DNA of 64,000 nt, taken from NCBI RefSeq assembly GCF_900162725.1, contig NZ_LT799418.1, positions 3,515,812 to 3,579,811 of the forward strand, written 5' to 3'. The notes beneath the pieces were generated by a model, which saw nothing but the letters and a program-made list of their open reading frames with translations, did no database searches and was not told where the DNA came from. This document shows, piece by piece, positions 25,633-34,100 of the stretch (position 1 is the stretch's first letter; the number at the start of each line of letters is the position of its first letter). The translations under genes were made by a program, and so were the position numbers. Source of the stretch: Parabacteroides sp. Marseille-P3160. GTDB taxonomy: Bacteria > Bacteroidota > Bacteroidia > Bacteroidales > Tannerellaceae.

Positions 25633-27111
25633 ATGCTACTTCTTGATTTACTGAAACAAGACGGAAAGAAAGCCATCCGCAGCCAGGCATTCTACAAGAA
25701 CCTGGCAGTCAATATCATGCTCGGATTTTTCGGGTTATATATGGCTGCCTCCTTATTAATCACGGGATTGGCCCTCGGCCCTATGCTGGAAAAAGTTCCC
25801 GGGCCGTATAATCCGACCGAATTGGTCAATGCTTCGATGCTCTATGTGATCCTGTTTGCTTTGATTGCCCGTTTTACCATGCAGTCGCTAAGCACGCTGG
25901 ACTTACAATCATTACAGGCCTTGCCGATCCGGCGCGACACACTGGTCAATTACCTATTGATCAAACCTCTTTTCAATCCGGTAAACTACTTGACTCTATT
26001 GCTGGCCATCCCTTTTGCCATTCGTTCGACTGCCGTTTATTATGACGGCGCCACAGCTTTCCGCTTCGTATTGGGGGCCATTTTTATCATTTGGTTCGAT
26101 TCGCTGACCGCCGCCTTTTTGAAACGGGCATTCGGTTCCAATATTTTCTCCTTGATCATCCTGCTGGCAATTGCAGGCGGATTGATCGCTTTGGAATATT
26201 TCAAACTATTTTCCCTTGGGGAAGTTTCCGAAGCAATTTTCACAACGGCGCTCCAGCATCCTCTCGGGTGGTTGGTTCCTTTGGCGGCGGTAGGTTTCGC
26301 CTACCTATTAAACCGGTGGTTCTTCGCCCGGAATTATTACATCGAGTCTTTCAACAAAAAGAAAGAGGAGATTCGGTTGACCCAACTCTCTTTCCTGGAT
26401 CGCTTCGGAATCATCGGAGACCTGATCGGATTGGAAATCAAACTCATACTCCGTCATAAACGGACAAAATCAATCCTTTACCTCTCCTTCTTCTTCTTGT
26501 TTTACGGCCTCCTTTTCTACCGGGATCCGAAGATGGCGACCAATTACGGCATGCTTTTCTTTGCGGCTACCTTTGTGACCGGATTACTCATGCTGATGTT
26601 CGGCCAATGGGTAATCAGCTGGGACGGATCCTATTTTGACAGCCTAATGACAAAAAACATCCCGGTGCAAAGCTATATCGAGGCGAACTATTACCTGTTG
26701 GCTTCCTTTTGCACTGCCTGTTTTATACTGACAACCCCCTATTTCTTTTTCGGGAGTAGGATCCTGTACCTGCACCTGGCGGCTCTTCTCTTCAATCTTG
26801 GGGTGAACATCTTTTTCCTGGTCTTCTTTGCAACTTATAATACGAAACGAATCGACCTGTCGAAAAGCTCGGCAATGAACTACCAGGGCACGACTATCAA
26901 AAACTTCCTGATTATGCTTCCGATGCTCTTTTTTCCATGGATTGTCGTCCAATTGCTTGCGACTTTCTTCAACCCGGCGGTCGCCTTGGGGACAGTCGGA
27001 AGTATCGGACTTCTCGGCATACTGTTCCACCGACAGCTGATACAACTCTGTGTGAATCAATTTAACCGTCGGAAATATGCCCTTGCACAAGGATTCCGTG
27101 AAAGCGAATAA
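25633..27111 (+). CDS. DUF5687 family protein (ABC exporter permease)
   Basis: 492 residues with about 12 hydrophobic segments and a charged cytoplasmic loop at about 235-270 (NYYIESFNKKKEEIRLTQLSFLDRFG). This is the DUF5687 pattern of Bacteroidetes ABC permeases. It is followed after 13 bp by its ATPase gene, so the two should form one exporter. The substrate is unknown. The C-terminus keeps the NRRKYALAQGFR-type basic tail. Confidence 0.8.
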   Translation: MLLLDLLKQDGKKAIRSQAFYKNLAVNIMLGFFGLYMAASLLITGLALGPMLEKVPGPYNPTELVNASMLYVILFALIARFTMQSLSTLDLQSLQALPIRRDTLVNYLLIKPLFNPVNYLTLLLAIPFAIRSTAVYYDGATAFRFVLGAIFIIWFDSLTAAFLKRAFGSNIFSLIILLAIAGGLIALEYFKLFSLGEVSEAIFTTALQHPLGWLVPLAAVGFAYLLNRWFFARNYYIESFNKKKEEIRLTQLSFLDRFGIIGDLIGLEIKLILRHKRTKSILYLSFFFLFYGLLFYRDPKMATNYGMLFFAATFVTGLLMLMFGQWVISWDGSYFDSLMTKNIPVQSYIEANYYLLASFCTACFILTTPYFFFGSRILYLHLAALLFNLGVNIFFLVFFATYNTKRIDLSKSSAMNYQGTTIKNFLIMLPMLFFPWIVVQLLATFFNPAVALGTVGSIGLLGILFHRQLIQLCVNQFNRRKYALAQGFRESE

Positions 27112-27124
27112 ATAATCAATAAAT

Positions 27125-27823
27125 ATGGTACAAGCGATTGATCTTACGAAGGAATATAACGGAGTAACCGTATTAAACCTCCCCGACTTACGTATCGGAG
27201 CCGGTGAAAGTTTCGGACTCGTCGGAAATAACGGCGCAGGGAAAACCACCTTTTTCCGCCTGATTCTCGACCTGATTGCCGCCACAACCGGGGAAGTCCT
27301 GATTAACGGGCAGAAGGTGGCCCGGAATGACAATTGGAAGCAAATTACCGGTTCTTTTCTGGACGAAGGCTTCCTGATCGACTTTCTGACTCCGGAAGAG
27401 TATTTCAATTTTGTGGCCAAGCTGCATCATATCACCGAAAGCGATCTCAACGCATTCCTTGCCTCCATAGAGGACATATTCAATGGAGAGATTTTAGGGA
27501 ATAAAAAGCTGATCCGGGAGTTTTCCAAAGGAAATCAGAAAAAGATAGGAATTGCCGCCGCCCTGATCGGTGATCCTCAGCTACTCATCCTGGACGAACC
27601 CTTTACGGCTTTGGATCCCTCTTCCCAGATTCGTTTGAAACGTTTCCTCGAGGAATTACAAAAGCGCACCAACATGACGATGCTCATTTCCAGTCACGAC
27701 CTCAATCATGTTACCGATGTCTGTAAACGGATCGTAATCCTGGAAAAGGGAAAAATAGTCAACGACCTGCAAACGAATACCGACACTCTCAAAGAATTGG
27801 AATCCTATTTTGCGGTATCCTGA
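27125..27823 (+). CDS. ABC transporter ATP-binding protein
   Basis: 232 residues with Walker A GNNGAGKTT (about residues 36-44), signature FSKGNQKKIG in place of the usual LSGGQ, Walker B LLILDEPFTALDP and the H-loop SSHDLNHV. The FSKGN signature is typical of the single-domain ATPases paired with ABC-2 type permeases. It is co-transcribed with the DUF5687 permease. Role: drives that exporter. Confidence 0.92.
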   Translation: MVQAIDLTKEYNGVTVLNLPDLRIGAGESFGLVGNNGAGKTTFFRLILDLIAATTGEVLINGQKVARNDNWKQITGSFLDEGFLIDFLTPEEYFNFVAKLHHITESDLNAFLASIEDIFNGEILGNKKLIREFSKGNQKKIGIAAALIGDPQLLILDEPFTALDPSSQIRLKRFLEELQKRTNMTMLISSHDLNHVTDVCKRIVILEKGKIVNDLQTNTDTLKELESYFAVS

Positions 27824-28005
27824 ACTCTTTTGACCGTATGCCATCGGCGTCGTAGGGGTGAAATGCCCTATATACTTTAGATAGGATTCAGCAAAGGACA
27901 TTCTGAATTGCTGCAAGGGAAAACATGATTTGTGCGTTGACTTTTGAGTACTTCAACGTACTGGTTTTGTATATTTTGCACTGACTCTTTAATTTTTCAA
28001 GGTCA

Positions 28006-28071
28006 TGCGAAAATCTTTTACCGGCCATGCGAAGATCTTTCACCGATCGTACGAAGATCTTCCACCGGCCG
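28006..28071. repeat. 22-bp tandem array (three units)
   Basis: Units at 28006-28027, 28028-28049 and 28050-28071 each read T(G/A)CGAA(A/G)ATCTTT(T/C)ACCG-like with 22-bp period. The flanking 27948-28003 region carries GTAC and TGCACTG motifs at about 20-bp spacing, and a partial GGTGAAAATTAG follows. It resembles the phased array at 11043-11133 in period and in having small palindromes (CATG, CGTACG). The rest of the 438-bp interval has no gene. Confidence 0.6.
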
Positions 28072-28206
28072 GTGAAAATTAGATCGTTACTACCAATAAA
28101 ACAAAAAGGTACTGCCGCGGCCATGTTTTGCCTATATCTTGGCATAAAAAGAGCATGCTTCGTTTTTTGCCGGCGAAGCTTTAATAAAAGGAACACTTAA
28201 CATTAA

Positions 28207-28244
28207 ACAAAAAAGAGGGCACCCGAAGATGTCCTCTTTTTTTG
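28207..28244. terminator. bidirectional intrinsic terminator
   Basis: AAAAAAGAGGGCA pairs with TGTCCTCTTTTTTT around CCCGAAGA. It lies at the 3' end of galM (minus strand), and its tracts allow use in both directions. Confidence 0.75.
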
Positions 28245-28261
28245 TTTGAAGTAACTTTGCC

Positions 28262-29395
28262 TTATTCCTCTATGGAGAATTTGTAGATACATTCGCTCTT
28301 GTAAGTCTCTCCCGGACGGAGTACCGTGCTGGGAAATTCCGGATGATTAGGACTGTCAGGGAAATGTTGCGTTTCCAGACAGAAAGCGCCGCGGTGAGGA
28401 TAGACTACCCCGCCTTTGCCTTTGTCGTCTCCCTTCATAAAGTTGCCGGTATAAAATTGGATACCCGGTTCGTTGGTATAAACCTCCAAGGCTATGCCGC
28501 TGGCAGGGCTTACCGCTTTGGCAGCTACCGCATTGATATCGCCGCCGGCATTCAATACCCAGTTGAAGTCATAACCGTTGCCTTTCTTCAATTGGTCGAA
28601 ATCATCATTGATACGTGCGCCGATCGGAGTCAACTGGCGTAAATCCAGAGGAGTACTGTCTACCGAAGCCAATTCGCCCGTAGGAATCAACAAGCTATCC
28701 ACCGGCGTATATTTGTCCGCATTGATCTGAATCAACTGATCCAGTACCGATTCCGCCGGATTACCGGAAAGGTTGAAATAAGTATGGTTAGTCAGATTGA
28801 CCACTGTAGCTTTATCAGTTGTAGCCTCATATTGGATATCCAACGCATTGTCGTCGGTCAGAGAATAAATGACCTTTACATTCAGGTTACCGGGGAATCC
28901 GGCTTCGCCGTCTTTGGAGAGGTAAGTCAATTCAAGTGACTGATCCGTTACCTGTTTAGCATCCCAAAGCCGCGTGTGGAAACCTTCCGGGCCTCCGTGC
29001 AGGCAATGCAATCCGTTGTCATTCTGCGGCAATTGGTATTGGACGCTGTCCAGTGTAAACTTACCTTGCGCAATCCGGTTGCCATAGCGTCCGATCAAGG
29101 CGCCGTAATTACCATCGGTCGAAATATACTGGGCGATACTGTCGTATCCCAGAACGACATCCGTCGGTTTGTCGTTTTTATCCGGAACCACAATGGAAAC
29201 GATACGTCCCCCATAGTTCGTGATGCAGACTTCCGCCCCGTTCTTATTTGTCAACACAAACAAGTCCGTTTTTTTACCGTCTACTTCCGTCTGAAACTTA
29301 GACCTCAACAGGCCCGATTTCGTAGCCTCTTCCTTCTTTCCACAACTAGCCACCATGAGACAGATAGCCAAAGCACCAAAAATCATTTTTTTCAT
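28262..29395 (-). CDS. galM: aldose 1-epimerase (mutarotase), lipoprotein
   Basis: 377 residues with a lipoprotein signal (LMVASC). GalM motifs: GNYGALIGRYGNRIAQGKF, LHCLHGGPEGFHTRLWD, the catalytic His in NLTNHTYFNLSG and the catalytic Glu in FCLETQHFPDSPNHPEFPST. It interconverts alpha and beta anomers of glucose or galactose. The lipid anchor points to a periplasmic or surface role, as is common for Bacteroidetes GalM. A TATCTTTG -7 box lies upstream on the minus strand (29495-29502). Confidence 0.95.
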   Translation of the reverse strand: MKKMIFGALAICLMVASCGKKEEATKSGLLRSKFQTEVDGKKTDLFVLTNKNGAEVCITNYGGRIVSIVVPDKNDKPTDVVLGYDSIAQYISTDGNYGALIGRYGNRIAQGKFTLDSVQYQLPQNDNGLHCLHGGPEGFHTRLWDAKQVTDQSLELTYLSKDGEAGFPGNLNVKVIYSLTDDNALDIQYEATTDKATVVNLTNHTYFNLSGNPAESVLDQLIQINADKYTPVDSLLIPTGELASVDSTPLDLRQLTPIGARINDDFDQLKKGNGYDFNWVLNAGGDINAVAAKAVSPASGIALEVYTNEPGIQFYTGNFMKGDDKGKGGVVYPHRGAFCLETQHFPDSPNHPEFPSTVLRPGETYKSECIYKFSIEE

Positions 29396-29494
29396 AATAC
29401 TCTTATTTTAATTTGCAAAATTTATCCGATCTTATAATTCCGTTCCAATCCTTTATCCGACAGGAAGAAACATCCGGTTCCGGCAACCTGTCCG

Positions 29495-29502
29495 CAAAGA
29501 TA
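29495..29502 (-). promoter_or_regulatory. possible -7 element of galM
   Basis: The minus strand reads TATCTTTG about 100 bp upstream of the galM start. The matching -33 box is poor. Confidence 0.35.
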
Positions 29503-29649
29503 TATTTTTTTAACGAAGAGTGAGACATCGAACCTACCTTTTCAAGCGTATAGTAGAAAAATTAATCATTCCGAAACCCATTGAAAATTCAGTTAACCGA
29601 ATGATTGCAATCGGCTAGCTGAATTTTGTATACGAAGGACAGTCCTTTT

Positions 29650-29679
29650 TTGCAAATTCCAATCCCTTTCGTACTTTTG
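29650..29679 (+). promoter_or_regulatory. promoter of thyA-folA
   Basis: TTG at 29650-29652 and TACTTTTG at 29672-29679 are 19 bp apart, a full match to TTG-N19-TAnnTTTG. The thyA ATG is 22 bp downstream. Confidence 0.7.
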
Positions 29680-29701
29680 TAAGAGAAGAAAAAATAGAAA
29701 G

Positions 29702-30496
29702 ATGAAACAATACTTGGATTTGCTTGAGCGGGTGCTCCACGAAGGAGTTAAGAAAGAAGACCGTACCGGGACAGGTACGCTGAGCGTTTTCGGGCATCAG
29801 ATGCGCTTTGACCTCGGTCAGGGCTTTCCGCTGTTGACAACTAAAAAGCTGCATCTCAAGTCCATCATCTATGAACTGCTTTGGTTCCTCCAGGGAGATA
29901 CGAATGTCAAGTATCTTCAGGATCACGGCGTTCGCATCTGGAACGAATGGGCGGACGATAAAGGCGACTTGGGCCCCATCTACGGGCATCAATGGCGTTC
30001 GTGGGCCGATTATGAAGGCGGTTCGATCGACCAGATTTCGGAGGCGGTACGGATGATCCGCGAACAGCCGGACTCCCGGCGGATCATCGTCAGCGCTTGG
30101 AACGTAGGGGATCTGAAGAACATGCACCTCCCCCCCTGCCATGCCCTATTCCAGTTTTATGTGGCCAACGGCCGGTTGAGCCTTCAATTATACCAGCGGA
30201 GCGCCGATATTTTTCTGGGTGTTCCCTTTAATATCGCTTCCTATGCCCTCCTATTGCAAATGATGGCGCAGGTGACCGGATTGCAGGCGGGCGACTTTGT
30301 GCATACATTGGGAGATGCCCACATCTACCTCAACCATTTGGAGCAGGTAAAACTTCAGTTGACAAGGGAACCGCGTCCGTTGCCGCAAATGAAACTCAAC
30401 CCGGAAGTAAAGGATATCTTTAGCTTCCGATATGAAGATTTTGAATTGCTAAACTATAATCCTCATCCGCATATCAAAGGGGATGTGGCCATATAA
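29702..30496 (+). CDS. thyA: thymidylate synthase
   Basis: 264 residues, the length of E. coli ThyA. The catalytic Cys is at position 146 in [13 protein letters not shown], with the folate/dUMP-binding [40 protein letters not shown] and [12 protein letters not shown] motifs all intact. It methylates dUMP to dTMP using methylene-tetrahydrofolate, producing dihydrofolate, which the next gene product recycles. Confidence 0.98.
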   Translation: MKQYLDLLERVLHEGVKKEDRTGTGTLSVFGHQMRFDLGQGFPLLTTKKLHLKSIIYELLWFLQGDTNVKYLQDHGVRIWNEWADDKGDLGPIYGHQWRSWADYEGGSIDQISEAVRMIREQPDSRRIIVSAWNVGDLKNMHLPPCHALFQFYVANGRLSLQLYQRSADIFLGVPFNIASYALLLQMMAQVTGLQAGDFVHTLGDAHIYLNHLEQVKLQLTREPRPLPQMKLNPEVKDIFSFRYEDFELLNYNPHPHIKGDVAI

Positions 30497-30514
30497 ATAA
30501 AAAAACCACCGCCT

Positions 30515-31003
30515 ATGATCTCCATTATCGTCGCCGTAGCTGATAACGGTGCCATCGGACAGGATTCCAGGTTGCTCTGGCACCTGCCGCTCGACATGAA
30601 ACGTTTTAAGGAACTGACAACCGGCCATACGGTCATCATGGGACGCAACACATATGAATCGCTTCCGAAAGGGGCACTCCCGAATCGGAAAAATATCGTC
30701 CTGAGCCGCCAACCGGGCGCCGCCTTTCCGGGCTGCGCCGTCTTCCCTTCGCTGCAAGAAGCCTTGGAGAACTGCAGTAAGGACAAAGAAGTTTACCTGA
30801 TCGGAGGAGCTTCGGTCTACGAGGCCGGACTGAAGTTAGCCGACCGAATCGACTTCACGCGCGTCTATCATGCTTTCCCCAAGGCGGATACCTTTTTCCC
30901 GGCTTTCGATCCGGAAGAATGGAACGAAACGGAACGCCGGGATTTTCCGGCAGATGACAGGCATGCCTACCCTTTTTCCTTTATTACCTATATGAGGAAA
31001 TAA
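30515..31003 (+). CDS. folA: dihydrofolate reductase
   Basis: 162 residues with NGAIGQDSRLLWHLPLDMKRFKELT (active-site acidic residue and Met20-like loop), HTVIMGRNTYESLP and LIGGASVYEAGL (NADPH-binding). It reduces the dihydrofolate made by ThyA. The gene lies 18 bp after thyA, the classic thyA-folA operon. Confidence 0.97.
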   Translation: MISIIVAVADNGAIGQDSRLLWHLPLDMKRFKELTTGHTVIMGRNTYESLPKGALPNRKNIVLSRQPGAAFPGCAVFPSLQEALENCSKDKEVYLIGGASVYEAGLKLADRIDFTRVYHAFPKADTFFPAFDPEEWNETERRDFPADDRHAYPFSFITYMRK

Positions 31004-31115
31004 GTGAAAAATTGCGCTCTTTTGTTTTCATTTTATAAATAAACAATTCCTTTCCAGCTTTTTGCTGATTGGTTACATCTTTCTTTTCAGAACATAAATT
31101 TAAATAACAGATGAG

Positions 31116-34100
31116 ATGAATGTAAAGCATATAGGATTAAGCCTTCTGATACTCTTATGTTTGGGTATTGCACTGGCCGGATGGAGCCGGGTACGCTCCG
31201 TATCACAGGCCGCTTCCTGGTCCGAAACGATTAAAAAGGAAGAGATTCCCGCACTGATCAAGAAACAAATAGTTCAGATGAAAGAAGAACTGGAGAAAGA
31301 TACCGAACAATTCCCCCGGCTGATCCGGCAACTGGAGGACTTCACCGCTTCCTGTACGGACTCTTCCGCCATCGCCGTCCTTCACTCCATGGTTGCTGAA
31401 ATGTACCAGAGCTACTATCAGCAGAACCGGTGGACCGTCGACCGGCGCACTCCGATTTCCGGATATGTCCCGGAAGATGTCCGGGAATGGACTGCCAATC
31501 TATATACCGATAAAATACGGGAAGAGTTGCAAGCCTCTTTGCGGCCGGCCGTCATCCTTCAGGCAACTCCGGTCAGCGGCTATCAGGAACTCCTTGCGGA
31601 CACCGCCAATGCCGAATATATCTATCCCACCCTCTTCGATTTCCTGTCACAACGGGCAATTAACATCCAGCCGGAAGAAGCCTACTACCAAGCCTGGCGC
31701 CAATTCCGCCAAGGCCAACCGGACCAGCGAGCCGCACTCTTCACAGAATTAAGCTATCTGGAATATAAATACGCCCAACGCCCCTATACAAAAGATATAT
31801 TGAAAGAACAGAGCGAAGCTTTGGACAGCTTGTTGCAGCTTCATCGGAAAGAGGATTTTTCCAACGAAATCCGGATTGCACAAGTCGAACTCCTCAACCG
31901 CTACCACTTCTCCGGCATATCGGAAGATTCCGTCCTTACACGCCAGGTAGAGATCTGTACGGAGGGTATCAGGCTTTTCCCGGACTATGACCGGACAAGC
32001 AGCCTGAAGAATACCCTGAGCGACCTGCAGGCTCCCTCTTTCTCCATGAGCAATAACAATAATGTCTATCCCGGGGGAGAATTGAAACTGAGCATTCAGT
32101 ACAAAAATCTTTCAAATCTGACCATCCGGATATATAAAAGCAAACGCTTGCCGACCGATCCGATCCGCTATGAAACGGAAGAGAGAGAAAAAGATCTAGG
32201 GAAACTGGTCAAGCAGGTTACCGTCTTCCTGAATTCCCGGGAGGCCTATCTGACCGAAGATACGGTCATTACGACAACCCTCCATACGCCGGGGCTTTAT
32301 GAATGTGTCGTTACGCCGGAGAAGCAAGGCTTTCGTTCGCAAAGTACGTTCAGTGTCAGCCGCCTGGCCTCCGTCTCCCGCTCGATACCCGGCAAACTCA
32401 ATTCCGTCTACGTGACGGATTATCAATCGGGGAGACCTCTCGACAAAACGGCGGTTATCGGTTATATCTATAAAGACAGGAAATGGCTGCCCCAGGATAC
32501 CCTATATACCAGCGGCAATGGAATAGCCCTGTTCGATGTGACGAAGAAATGGACCCATTATCGCGTCTGCGCGCAAGGGGATACAGCATCTGCCATTACC
32601 CCGCTCACCAACTATATGTCTTACGATACGTCAGGCGATAAAGAACAGCGAGAAGTCGTTTTGCTGACCGACCGGACGCTATACCGTCCCGGACAGACGG
32701 TTTATTTCAAAGGGATTGCTTACAAAAGGAATAAAAACGTGTCGTCACTTCTAACCCGACAGGCATTCACCGTCACCCTCCGGGATGCGAATCGCAAGGA
32801 AGTGACGCGAAAAGAGTTTACCAGCTCGGACTACGGCTCCTTCGAGGGGGAATTTACCTTGCCGGCAGGCCTGCTGAACGGAACCTTCAGCTTTGAGACG
32901 ACCGGCGGATATGCTTATTTCAGTGTGGAAGAATACAAACGGCCGAGCTTCCTATTGGCCATCGACCCGTTGAAAGGCGAGGCGGCCTTTGGCGATCTGC
33001 TGCAACTGACAGGAACGGCTAAGACCTTTTCCGGCGCCACTTTGAATAACGGCAGCGTCGAATACCAGATTCTCCGCCGGCCAATGCTTTTCCGCGATTA
33101 TTTCGGCGGCTCCGCTGAAGTACAGGTAGCAGCCGGACAAGCCGCCATCGAAAGCGACGGACGCTTCGCCATCCCCTTCACTCCCCGAAAAGAAGAAGGC
33201 GAAGGCACATTCTCCTTTCCCACCTTCTATCAATATGAACTCATTGCGCGCCTGACAGACAGTAAAGGGGAAACCCAGGAACAACAGTCTTTCTTTGCCG
33301 TTGGGGAAACCGGATTCATCCTTTCTATAGACCTGCCTTCCACCATGGCGAAAGAAACGGCGCAGGCTACTGTTAAGGCGCAGACCGCCAGCAATGAAGG
33401 AAATCCTACTGTTTCCGGTGATCTTCTGGTCTATGAATTGAAGGGGAAACCGGGAAAAGAACAGAAAGAGGGAGCAATCCGGATCAAAGCCTCCTTCACA
33501 ACCGGCGTTCCGCTGGGGCGCGAAATCTTCTCCCATCTTCCTTCCGGCGCCTACCGGATGAAACTGGAAGCGAAAGACAGCCGAAACCGGACGGTTAAGG
33601 CGCAACAGGACTTCGTACTATATGGTGCGGACGATGCAAGGCCTCCGGTCTTTTCCACACTTTGGATTGCACCCGGGAAGACGGACTTCTTGCCGGGAGA
33701 AGAAATAGCGCTTACCTTCGGCAGCTCCGAAAAGGCGTATATACTATATGAATTATTTTCCTCTAAAAAATGCCTGAAGCGTGAGATCTTCGAATTGAAT
33801 AATGAGAACCGTACGTTACATTTTCTTTATCCGGGAGAAACTTCCGAAGGACTGGTTGCCTCCCTTTCGCTGATCAAGGACGGGAAACTAACCAACCGAC
33901 AAATGCAAATCCGGGAAAAACAACCGAACCGTACGTTAACCATCAAACCGGAGACCTTTCGTGACCGGTTATTACCCGGCAGCAAGGAAACATGGAAATT
34001 CAAAATACTGAATGCGGATTCGACGGGAGTACCCGCCGAATTGCTGGCAGGCCTTTATGACGCGTCTTTGGATCAGATCAAGCCGTTCACCTGGTCTTTC

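Noticed and set aside
27656-27916. 86-codon minus-strand frame at the end of the ABC ATPase gene
   Set aside because: Most of it is antisense to the ATPase, and the remaining residues match nothing that I recognise.
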